From: DASWHR01 sp035541035
GTDB taxonomy: Bacteria; Actinomycetota; AC-67
NCBI GenBank assembly: GCA_035541035.1
Contig: DATLFO010000177.1
Coordinates: 1-9,977 of the forward strand
Direction: 5' to 3'
DNA: 9,977 nt
Positions 1-6,099 of this stretch are shown in pieces; position 1 is the stretch's first letter; each line of letters opens with the position of its first letter. The notes beneath the pieces were generated by a model. That model made no database searches, was not told the DNA's origin, and saw nothing but the letters and a program-made list of their open reading frames with translations. A program made the translations under genes and the position numbers.

Positions 1-1
1 C

Positions 2-385
2 TACACGATCGCCGTCTGGCGCGGCGGCCTTCCCGACGATCCGCCGAGCGCCCGCGTCCTGGTTCGGCGATTCAGCTGGCTCACCGCCGAGGTCACGGTC
101 GAAGACGTCACCATCGACGAGCTCGCGCTGCGTCTCGTTCCCGGCTCGGTCACGACCATTCGCTTCCAGGCCGAGCTGCCGGTCACCGGCGCGTTCGACA
201 TCTTGCTCGCGTCGGCGGGCATGCGGGTCCGGCAGTGGGTTGCCACCGGCCCCGCAGTCGCCTTTCTGGGCGAGAGCGCGGCCGAGACAACCTACGGACC
301 CGGCCAGCTCGCCGGCGGCCAGACCGGCCTGGTGACCGAAGCCTTGTGGGGCATTCGCGGCCACGGCCTGGTTCGCGCCCGGTAG
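2..385 (+). CDS. C-terminal part of an unrecognised protein (5' truncated)
   Basis: The reading frame is open from base 2 to a TAG at 383-385, giving 127 residues; its start lies before the window. I do not recognise the family. The visible part has alternating hydrophobic residues that suggest a beta-strand-rich fold, for example TAEVTVEDVTIDELALRL early on and TTIRFQAELPVTGAFDILL around residues 50-70. It has no cysteine, no obvious membrane segment and no catalytic motif I can name. The last 50 residues are rich in Gly and Ala. It runs in the same direction as the L25 gene, but 103 bases and a promoter-like sequence separate them, so it is probably the last gene of another unit. A minus-strand frame is also open here but looks like a shadow. 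That this is a real gene is likely; its function is unknown. Confidence 0.6.
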   Translation, partial: YTIAVWRGGLPDDPPSARVLVRRFSWLTAEVTVEDVTIDELALRLVPGSVTTIRFQAELPVTGAFDILLASAGMRVRQWVATGPAVAFLGESAAETTYGPGQLAGGQTGLVTEALWGIRGHGLVRAR

Positions 386-418
386 CGTCAGGCCGCACCG
401 TTTCCGTTTCGTCCCCCT

Positions 419-448
419 TTCGCGGGCCCGCGGGGCTCTTGCTAGAAT
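419..448 (+). promoter_or_regulatory. Candidate promoter of the rplY-pth unit
   Basis: A TAGAAT hexamer at 443-448 matches the -10 consensus at five of six positions. A weak -35-like TTCGCG lies at 419-424, with an 18-base spacer. Transcription would start near 455, giving a leader of about 35 bases with two T-runs (461-465 and 471-475) before the ribosome binding site. A perfect 12-base palindrome, CGCGGGCCCGCG (421-432), overlaps the -35 side and could be an operator or simply GC-rich coincidence. The -10 is the convincing part. Confidence 0.45.
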
Positions 449-476
449 CTCCCGCCGCATTTTTTGGTTCTTTTTC

Positions 477-483
477 GGAGGTG
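477..483 (+). promoter_or_regulatory. Strong ribosome binding site fixing the GTG start of L25
   Basis: GGAGGTG at 477-483 is a near-perfect Shine-Dalgarno sequence placed 5 bases before GTG 489. It decides the start of the L25 gene and contrasts with the weak or missing Shine-Dalgarno sequences of most other genes in the window. Confidence 0.8.
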
Positions 484-488
484 CAGAA

Positions 489-1157
489 GTGGAGCTCACG
501 CTAGAAGCCGAGATCCGGCAGCAGGCCGGCAAGGGGGTCGCCCGCAAGCTGCGGGCCGCCGGCAAGGTTCCGGGTGTCGTCTACGGCGCCGGCGAGGCCG
601 CGACCGCGATCGCGGTCGACCGCCGTCAGCTGACCCACGTCCTCGCCACCGATGCCGGGCTGAACGTGCTGATCGACCTCAAGGTCGGCAGCGATACGTA
701 CCTGACGCTCGCCCGCGAGCTGCAGCGCGACGCGCTGCGCGGCGACATCAAGCACGTGGACTTCGTCAAGATCGACCGCAACACCGCGATCGAGGTTGAC
801 ATTCCGATCCACGTTGAAGGCGACTCGATCGGCGTGCGTGAAGGCGGCGTGGTCGAGCACCACATCTGGTCGATCAAGGTCTCCTGCAAGCCCGGCAACG
901 TGCCCGAGTCGATCACGGCCGACATCACCAGCGTCGGCCTGCACGAGCACTTCAAGGCCGGCGATCTGACCATGCCCGCGGGCGTCGAGCTTCTCACCGA
1001 CCCCGAGGAAAACATCATCACGATCGCCACGCCGCAGGTGCTCAAGGTCGAAGCCGAGCTCGAGCAGCCCGGGATGGAGCCGGCCGCCGCCGCAGGCGAA
1101 GCCGCTCCGGCCGAAAGCGAAGAGGCTCCCGCCGCCGAGGGCGGCGAAGAGTCCTAG
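489..1157 (+). CDS. rplY: 50S ribosomal protein L25, general stress (CTC/TL5) form
   Basis: This is the 5S rRNA-binding protein of the large ribosomal subunit, in the long two-domain CTC/TL5 form (222 residues against 94 for E. coli L25). The N-terminal 5S-binding domain covers about residues 3-92, with the family signature GKGVARKLRAAGKVPGVVYG near residues 14-33 and the IKHVDF motif at 87-92. The TL5-type beta domain covers about 100-185, including GVREGGVVEH, a SCKPGNVPESI segment and DLTMPAGVELL. Residues from about 186 form a low-complexity tail rich in Glu, Ala and Pro, common in this form and probably disordered. The GTG start is fixed by the strong ribosome binding site 5 bases upstream. 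The stop lies 6 bases before pth, which fits the very common rplY-pth pairing. Identification is secure. Confidence 0.96.
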   Translation: MELTLEAEIRQQAGKGVARKLRAAGKVPGVVYGAGEAATAIAVDRRQLTHVLATDAGLNVLIDLKVGSDTYLTLARELQRDALRGDIKHVDFVKIDRNTAIEVDIPIHVEGDSIGVREGGVVEHHIWSIKVSCKPGNVPESITADITSVGLHEHFKAGDLTMPAGVELLTDPEENIITIATPQVLKVEAELEQPGMEPAAAAGEAAPAESEEAPAAEGGEES

Positions 1158-1163
1158 AACGCC

Positions 1164-1784
1164 GTGCCCCTGTGGGGCCGGCAACGCCGACGACCCGAGG
1201 AGATGGCGGGCGAGGTCTGGCTCGTCGCGGGCTTGGGCAACCCCGGCGCCGAATACGAGCGCACCCGGCACAACGTCGGCTTTCGCGTGCTCGACCGGCT
1301 GGCGTCCGAGCTGGGTGACGCGCGGTTCAAGCGGGGCAAGGCCCCCGCCATGGTCGCCGAGACCCGTGACGGCGACGTCCGCGTGATCCTGGTCAAGCCG
1401 GCCACGTACATGAACCTGTCCGGCCAGGCGGTCGGGCCGCTCGCCACGTACTACAAGGCGCCCGCTGCGTGCGTGGTGGCCGTGCACGACGAGATCGACC
1501 TGCCGTTCGGGCGGCTCCAGGTCAAGATCGGCGGGGGATCGGCCGGCCACAACGGAATCAGATCGCTGGTGTCCTCGCTGGGCACCAACGAGTTCGTGCG
1601 CCTGCGGATCGGGGTCGGCCGGCCCGGAGGCCGCAAGGAGGCCGCCGACCACGTCCTGGACACGTTCAGCAAAGCGGAGGAGAAGGAACTGCCCGTCGTG
1701 GTGGCCGAAGCGGCCGATGCCGTCCTTTCGATCTTGAGGGACGGGCCCGAGCGCGCCCAGAACGCCGTGAACACGAGGAATTAG
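1164..1784 (+). CDS. pth: Peptidyl-tRNA hydrolase
   Basis: Cytoplasmic enzyme that cleaves the ester bond of peptidyl-tRNAs released from stalled ribosomes, recycling tRNA. All key residues of the bacterial Pth family are visible: GLGNPGAEYERTRHNVGF carries N26 and the catalytic H36 (E. coli N10 and H20), YMNLSG carries N84 (N68), VHDEIDLPFG carries D109 (D93), and GSAGHNGIRS carries N130 (N114). The constant offset of 16 from E. coli numbering shows an intact fold. The start is uncertain. GTG 1164 gives 206 residues with a basic leader, MPLWGRQRRRPEE, before the core. ATG 1203 gives 193 residues, nearer the usual length, but GAGGAG touches that ATG with no spacing, which is poor for a ribosome binding site. 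I prefer 1164 because it lies 6 bases after the L25 stop and similar basic leaders occur in some actinobacterial Pth proteins as I recall them. The enzyme assignment is secure. Confidence 0.95.
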   Translation: MPLWGRQRRRPEEMAGEVWLVAGLGNPGAEYERTRHNVGFRVLDRLASELGDARFKRGKAPAMVAETRDGDVRVILVKPATYMNLSGQAVGPLATYYKAPAACVVAVHDEIDLPFGRLQVKIGGGSAGHNGIRSLVSSLGTNEFVRLRIGVGRPGGRKEAADHVLDTFSKAEEKELPVVVAEAADAVLSILRDGPERAQNAVNTRN

Positions 1785-1797
1785 AAAACATTTCTCC

Positions 1798-1826
1798 TTC
1801 GCGGTGGACCGAGCGCCGAATATGGC
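1798..1826 (+). promoter_or_regulatory. Possible weak promoter before the stalk-protein gene
   Basis: TTCGCG (1798-1803), a 17-base spacer and TATGGC (1821-1826) form a weak promoter-like pair in the 85-base gap after pth. Each hexamer matches its consensus at only about three positions. There is no terminator after pth, so read-through from the rplY promoter is also possible. Confidence 0.22.
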
Positions 1827-1836
1827 ACAGACTGTG
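1826..1836. repeat. Short inverted repeat CACAG-A-CTGTG
   Basis: A perfect 5-1-5 palindrome lies in the 85-base gap between pth and the stalk-protein gene, immediately after the -10-like TATGGC. The placement suits an operator near a transcription start. An 11-base palindrome can easily occur by chance, so the regulatory reading is inference. Confidence 0.3.
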
Positions 1837-1842
1837 TGAAGG

Positions 1843-1858
1843 CGGATCCGCTTATCCG
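1843..1858 (+). promoter_or_regulatory. Small hairpin just before the ribosome binding site of the 1870 gene
   Basis: CGGAT (1843-1847) can pair with ATCCG (1854-1858) around a six-base loop. The hairpin sits directly against the G-run at 1858-1863, which is the apparent Shine-Dalgarno sequence for ATG 1870. The stem is only five pairs, so any effect on translation is speculative. Confidence 0.2.
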
Positions 1859-1869
1859 GGGGGATAGGG

Positions 1870-2586
1870 ATGAAAGACAAGTCCGAGATCGCGGCCATAG
1901 CCGTGATCGTGCTCGGAGTCGCGCTGATCGCGGGGCTCGTGGTCAACGAGAATCGGAAAGGCGAGACCGACGTGCTCGGGACTCGCTTCGCTTCGCCGAC
2001 GCCGACCGCGGTCGCGACGGGTGATCCGTTCGTGATCCCCACGATCGACTCCACGATCGTTCCGACGCCGACTCCCACGCCGACCGTGGCGCCCGCGACG
2101 CCGACGCCGACGGCGACGGCGACGACGACCGCGCGGCCGGCGACCACGGCCACGACGATCGCGCGGCCGGCGACCGTGGCCGCATATTTGGTCGAGGTTC
2201 GATGCGGCGAAACGGTGATGTACTCCGACGGGACGGGTGTCGGAGGCAGCGGCGGCTCCTGGCGGGAGACCGCAGCCGCCGGCAAACGGACCAGCTACGA
2301 ATTCAACTACCAGCGTGAGCAGTCGGGCCGGCAGGTGACCTCGCAGCGCAAGACCTGCGAAATCAAGACCGAGCGCACGCGCGCCGGCAGCGAGCCGAGC
2401 CTTCGCGTGACGCTTGCCTGCGACGGGCGCGGCACCTACGAGACGTCGCCGCCGCCGTCACCGAGCACGAACGTCATCTCGCGCACGTGGCGGCTGTCCG
2501 AGCTGCAGTCCGGCTTCACGCACGAGATGCGAAACAAGCCGGGACAGGTCAGTGAGCAGACCACCTGCGAGGTTCGCGTCGTGTAG
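1870..2586 (+). CDS. Membrane-anchored protein with Thr/Pro stalk and four-Cys C-terminal domain, function unknown
   Basis: I do not recognise a named family. The 238-residue product has a short charged N-terminus (MKDKSE) and one hydrophobic segment at about 7-25, with no lipobox and no clear cleavage site, so it is probably a type II anchor. A low-complexity linker from about 42 to 104 is rich in Thr, Pro and Ala (PTPTPTPTVAPATPTPT) and ends in a ten-residue repeat, TTTARPATTA then TTIARPATVA. The C-terminal domain (about 105-238) has four cysteines at 112, 163, 184 and 233 in VRCGE, KTCEI, LACDG and TTCEV contexts. They could form two disulfides outside the membrane. The layout suggests a cell-surface or periplasmic domain held away from the membrane by a stalk, possibly glycosylated. 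ATG 1870 follows a G-rich ribosome binding site (1858-1863). A strong terminator lies 17 bases after the stop. The gene looks real; its role is unknown. Confidence 0.8.
   Translation: MKDKSEIAAIAVIVLGVALIAGLVVNENRKGETDVLGTRFASPTPTAVATGDPFVIPTIDSTIVPTPTPTPTVAPATPTPTATATTTARPATTATTIARPATVAAYLVEVRCGETVMYSDGTGVGGSGGSWRETAAAGKRTSYEFNYQREQSGRQVTSQRKTCEIKTERTRAGSEPSLRVTLACDGRGTYETSPPPSPSTNVISRTWRLSELQSGFTHEMRNKPGQVSEQTTCEVRVV
2122..2180 (+). repeat. Two-copy 30-base tandem repeat inside the Thr/Pro linker
   Basis: Bases 2122-2150 and 2152-2180 are near-identical copies with a period of 30, sharing the core GCGCGGCCGGCGACC. They encode residues 85-94 and 95-104 of the stalk protein. The period is a multiple of three, so copy-number change would alter stalk length without breaking the frame. 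Confidence 0.85.
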
Positions 2587-2603
2587 CGAGCAGTACTTTC
2601 GAG

Positions 2604-2637
2604 CGAGACCGGCCTTCGCGGCCGGTCTCGTCGTTTT
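2604..2637 (+). terminator. Intrinsic (Rho-independent) terminator after the stalk-protein gene
   Basis: CGAGACCGGCC (2604-2614) pairs perfectly with GGCCGGTCTCG (2620-2630) around a TTCGC loop, giving an 11-base-pair GC-rich stem followed by TCGTTTT (2631-2637). It lies 17 bases after the stop at 2586. It separates the rplY-pth-stalk-protein region from mfd, which therefore needs its own promoter. There is no T-tract on the opposite strand, so it appears one-directional. Confidence 0.88.
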
Positions 2638-2642
2638 CCGGC

Positions 2643-2670
2643 TTCGCGCCGAATCCGGCGGCGATAGACT
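2643..2670 (+). promoter_or_regulatory. Candidate promoter of mfd
   Basis: TAGACT at 2665-2670 resembles a -10 element (four of six), with TTCGCG 16 bases upstream (2643-2648) as a weak -35. It lies just after the terminator, where a new promoter is expected. Transcription would begin near 2677, giving a leader of about 40 bases. No clear Shine-Dalgarno sequence precedes ATG 2719. Confidence 0.35.
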
Positions 2671-2718
2671 GCGGTCCGGCCCCGGGTCGCGTGATCCGGG
2701 GCTCGATGCGCGTGCCTG

Positions 2719-5700
2719 ATGGATCTTTCCCGCGTCCTTTCCGATGTCGCGGTCTCGCCGGAGCTGGCCGAGGCCGTGGATGCGCTCGCCCTCCGGCAGG
2801 CCGTCACCGTCGCGGATCAGGCCCGCACCGTGCTGCCGGCGGTCTGGTCGCTGGACCCCGCGCGGCCGCCGATGCTGCTGATCGCCCCGTCGTCGCGCGA
2901 TGCCGAACGCATCACGGCCGAGATCAACGCGTGGCGCTCCGGCGGCGCGGTTCTGTTCCCGGCGTGGGAGACGCTGCCGCACGAGCGCCTGTCGCCGCGC
3001 GCCGAGACGATCGGCCGCCGCCTCGAGGCGCTGTGGCGGCTGCGCGTGCCACCCGAGGACGGCGTGGCGCCCAAGGTGATCGTGGCGCCGGTGCGCGCCG
3101 CGGTGCAGCGCATGGTTCCCGGCGTCGAGTCGCTGAGCCCGATCATCGTGCGCACCGGCGAATGGCTCGACGTGCAGGATCTGGTTCGCCGTCTCGCCGG
3201 CGCGCAGTACGAGCGTGTGGACATGGTCGGCCGGCGCGGCGAGTTCGCGGTGCGCGGCGGCCTGGTGGATGTGTTTCCCGCGACGGCGGATCATCCCGTG
3301 CGGCTCGACTTCTTCGGCGACGAGGTCACTTCGATGCGCGAGTTCGCGGTGTCGTCGCAGCGGTCGATCCGTGACGTCGAGCGCATCGTGGCGTTCTCGT
3401 GCCGCGAGCTGATCCCGACCGACGAGGTGCGCGGCCGCGCGATTGCCGCGCTCGAGCGTGCGCCGCACCTGCGTCCCGAGCTGATGCGCCTGGCCGACGG
3501 GATCACCTTCGAAGGCATGGAAGCGCTGATTGAGGTCCTGTGGGACACGCTGCCGGTCCTGCGCGAGATTTTGCCGGACGACACGCTCACGGTTGTGCTC
3601 GAGCCCAAGCGCACCGCCGACCGCGCGGCCGAGATGCTGCAAGAGGTCGAGGCGATGCGCGAAGCGATGTGGGCGGCCGCCGCCGACGGCGCCCGCCCGC
3701 CGGCCGACAACACCTACGCCGAGCTCGACGCCGCGATCGGACCGGAGCCGCGCGCGGCGCTGTCGCCGTTCCGGGGCGACGGTCCCGCGCTCGACGCGAA
3801 GCCGTGGGAGACGCGCGACATCGACGCGCTCGCCGCCGAGGTGCGGCGGCTGCTGCAGGGCGGATCGCGCGTGATCGTGGCCGCGGAGTCACACGGCTCC
3901 GCCGACCGGATCCGCGAGCTGCTCGCGGGTCACGAGCTGTTCCTGCCCCGCTACGACGGCGGTGAGCTTCCGCCCGCCCGCGGCGCGGTGACCGTTGCGC
4001 CGATCGACGAAGGATTCGTGTCGGAGTCGCTCGGGCTTGCCGTGGTCGGCGAGCACGACCTGTTCGGAAAGCGGCGTCCGCATCGCGAGCCGAAGGCGAA
4101 GCGGCGCAGCATCATCGCGCTCGAGCTCGAGCCGGGCGATCTGGTCGTGCACGCGATTCACGGCATCGGACGGTTCACCGGCATGGTCACCCGCGAAGTC
4201 GGCACCGGCAAGACCGACTATCTGGTACTCGAGTACGCGGCGGGCGACACCCTCTACGTTCCCGCGGACACGCTCGATCTGGTTACCAAGTACGTCGGCG
4301 GCGAGCCCCCCAAGCTGCATCGCCTCGGCGGCAAGGACTGGGACAAGCAGAAGGCCCGTGTCAAGAAAGCCGTGCGCGACATGGCGGACGAGCTCATCAA
4401 GCTCTACAGCCAGCGCGCCGCCGCGCACGGGCACGCGTTCGGCCAGGACACGCCGTGGCAGCGCGAGCTCGAGGACACGTTCCCGTACATCGAGACCAAG
4501 GATCAGCTCGCCGCGATCGAGGACGTCAAGGCCGACATGGAGCGGCCCGCGCCGATGGACCGGTTGGTGTGCGGCGACGTCGGCTTCGGCAAGACCGAGA
4601 TCGCGATCCGCGCGGCATTCAAGGCCGTCGCCGACGGAAAGCAGGTCGCCGTGCTCGTGCCGACCACGCTGCTGGCGCAGCAGCACTACGCGACCTTCAG
4701 CGAACGCTATGCGCCGTTTCCGGTGCGCGTCGCGGTGCTGTCGCGCTTCGTCACCCCCAAGGAGCAGAAGAGGGTCATCGACGAGATCGCCGCGGGAAAG
4801 ATCGACGTGGTCATCGGCACCCATCGCCTGCTGAACAAGGACGTCACCTTCGCGGACCTCGGGCTTTTGATCGTGGACGAGGAGCAGCGCTTCGGCGTCG
4901 CGCACAAGGAGGCGATCAAGAAGCTCAAGACCAACGTCGACGTGCTGACGATGACCGCGACGCCGATCCCGCGCACGCTCGAGATGTCGATGTCGGGGAT
5001 CCGGGACCTGTCGGTGATCGACACGCCGCCCGAAGACCGGCATCCCGTGCTCACTTTCGTCGGCCCGTTCGACGAGCCCACCGTCGCGGCCGCGATCCGC
5101 CGCGAGATGCTCCGCGAAGGTCAGGTCTTCTACGTGCACAACCGCGTGCACGACATCGAGCGCTCGACGCAGACGATCCGCAAGCTCGTGCCCGAGGCGC
5201 GCATCGGCGTCGCGCACGGCCAGATGAGCGAACGCCAGCTCGAAAAGATCATGCTGGATTTCTGGGACCGCGAATACGACGTGCTCGTGTCGACCACGAT
5301 CATCGAGTCCGGCCTGGACATCCCGACGGCGAACACGATCATCGTCGACCGCGCGGATCAGCTCGGGCTGTCGCAGATGTATCAGCTTCGCGGCCGCGTC
5401 GGGCGGGCCCGCGAGCGCGCCTACGCCTACTTCTTCTTCCCGCCCGAACGGTCCCTGACCGAGCAGTCGCACGCGCGGCTGAGCGCGCTGAGCCAGCACA
5501 CCGAGCTCGGAAGCGGGCTGCAGATCGCGCTTCGCGACCTCGAGATCCGCGGCGCCGGCAACTTGCTGGGCGGCGCGCAGCACGGCCACATCACCAGTGT
5601 CGGCTTCGACCTGTACGTGCAGATGCTCGCCGATGCGGTGGACGAGGCGCGCGGCAAGCTGCCCGAGCCCAAGCCAGACGTGAAGGTGGACATCGCGGTG

Positions 5701-6099
5701 GACGCGCACCTGCCCGAATCCTGGATTCCGCGCGAAGGCTTGCGGCTCGAGGCCTACCGGCGCGTCGCGCAGGCGCCGAGCCACGAGGCGCTGGCCGACG
5801 TGCGCGCCGAGCTTTTGGACCGCTACGGCGAGCTGCCCCCGCAGGCCGAGACGCTCCTGACCGTTGCCTCGATCAAGCTCGACCTCGGGCTCCGCGGCGT
5901 TCGCACCGTCTCCGCCGGCGGCGGCAAGGCCCGCTTCGAGCCGTTCGTGCTCGCCGAGTCCGAGCAGGTGCGCGTCCGCCGCCTGTTCCCCGGCTCGGTG
6001 TACAAGACGAACACCTACACGCTGATCCTGCCGATGCCGGCCGCCGAGACTCCGGCTGCGTGGCTGCGGCGGGCCGTGTCCGATATCCTCGCGCCGTGA
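2719..6099 (+). CDS. mfd: Transcription-repair coupling factor Mfd
   Basis: DNA translocase that recognises RNA polymerase stalled at lesions, pushes it off the DNA and recruits UvrA for nucleotide excision repair. The 1126 residues are close to the 1148 of E. coli Mfd. The N-terminal UvrB-like region (about 1-340) contains WETLPHERLSPRAETIGRR. The RNA polymerase interacting (CarD-like) domain is at about 466-545, with PGDLVVHAIHGIGRF. The helicase motor has Walker A GDVGFGKTE at 619-627, DEEQ at 720-723, TMTATPIPRTL and motif VI QLRGRVGR at 889-896. The TRG translocation region follows with LRDLEIRGAGNLLGG, then the C-terminal D7 domain (about 1000-1126). ATG 2719 is the first usable start in frame, since no ATG, GTG or TTG precedes it nearby; it lacks a clear ribosome binding site. 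The stop overlaps the next start as TGATG. No truncation or missing motif is seen. Confidence 0.98.
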   Translation: MDLSRVLSDVAVSPELAEAVDALALRQAVTVADQARTVLPAVWSLDPARPPMLLIAPSSRDAERITAEINAWRSGGAVLFPAWETLPHERLSPRAETIGRRLEALWRLRVPPEDGVAPKVIVAPVRAAVQRMVPGVESLSPIIVRTGEWLDVQDLVRRLAGAQYERVDMVGRRGEFAVRGGLVDVFPATADHPVRLDFFGDEVTSMREFAVSSQRSIRDVERIVAFSCRELIPTDEVRGRAIAALERAPHLRPELMRLADGITFEGMEALIEVLWDTLPVLREILPDDTLTVVLEPKRTADRAAEMLQEVEAMREAMWAAAADGARPPADNTYAELDAAIGPEPRAALSPFRGDGPALDAKPWETRDIDALAAEVRRLLQGGSRVIVAAESHGSADRIRELLAGHELFLPRYDGGELPPARGAVTVAPIDEGFVSESLGLAVVGEHDLFGKRRPHREPKAKRRSIIALELEPGDLVVHAIHGIGRFTGMVTREVGTGKTDYLVLEYAAGDTLYVPADTLDLVTKYVGGEPPKLHRLGGKDWDKQKARVKKAVRDMADELIKLYSQRAAAHGHAFGQDTPWQRELEDTFPYIETKDQLAAIEDVKADMERPAPMDRLVCGDVGFGKTEIAIRAAFKAVADGKQVAVLVPTTLLAQQHYATFSERYAPFPVRVAVLSRFVTPKEQKRVIDEIAAGKIDVVIGTHRLLNKDVTFADLGLLIVDEEQRFGVAHKEAIKKLKTNVDVLTMTATPIPRTLEMSMSGIRDLSVIDTPPEDRHPVLTFVGPFDEPTVAAAIRREMLREGQVFYVHNRVHDIERSTQTIRKLVPEARIGVAHGQMSERQLEKIMLDFWDREYDVLVSTTIIESGLDIPTANTIIVDRADQLGLSQMYQLRGRVGRARERAYAYFFFPPERSLTEQSHARLSALSQHTELGSGLQIALRDLEIRGAGNLLGGAQHGHITSVGFDLYVQMLADAVDEARGKLPEPKPDVKVDIAVDAHLPESWIPREGLRLEAYRRVAQAPSHEALADVRAELLDRYGELPPQAETLLTVASIKLDLGLRGVRTVSAGGGKARFEPFVLAESEQVRVRRLFPGSVYKTNTYTLILPMPAAETPAAWLRRAVSDILAP

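Noticed and set aside
413..435. Intrinsic terminator after the first partial gene
   Set aside because: The CGCGGGCCCGCG palindrome has no loop and no T-tract directly after it. The T-runs begin about 30 bases later, next to the ribosome binding site.
1823..1838. Sigma-54-like TGGCAC with a -12 half before the stalk gene
   Set aside because: The -24 half is good, but the required GC of the -12 box is GT here and no enhancer-binding context is seen.
501..2285. Long minus-strand open frame (594 codons) across L25, pth and the stalk gene
   Set aside because: It is antisense to two secure genes. Its translation has no recognisable motif and shows the low-complexity pattern expected opposite GC-rich coding DNA.
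4455..6098. Much longer N-terminus for the isomerase gene, extending back into mfd
   Set aside because: The upstream part is an Arg-rich shadow of mfd. The lipoprotein signal begins exactly at ATG 6099, which overlaps the mfd stop.
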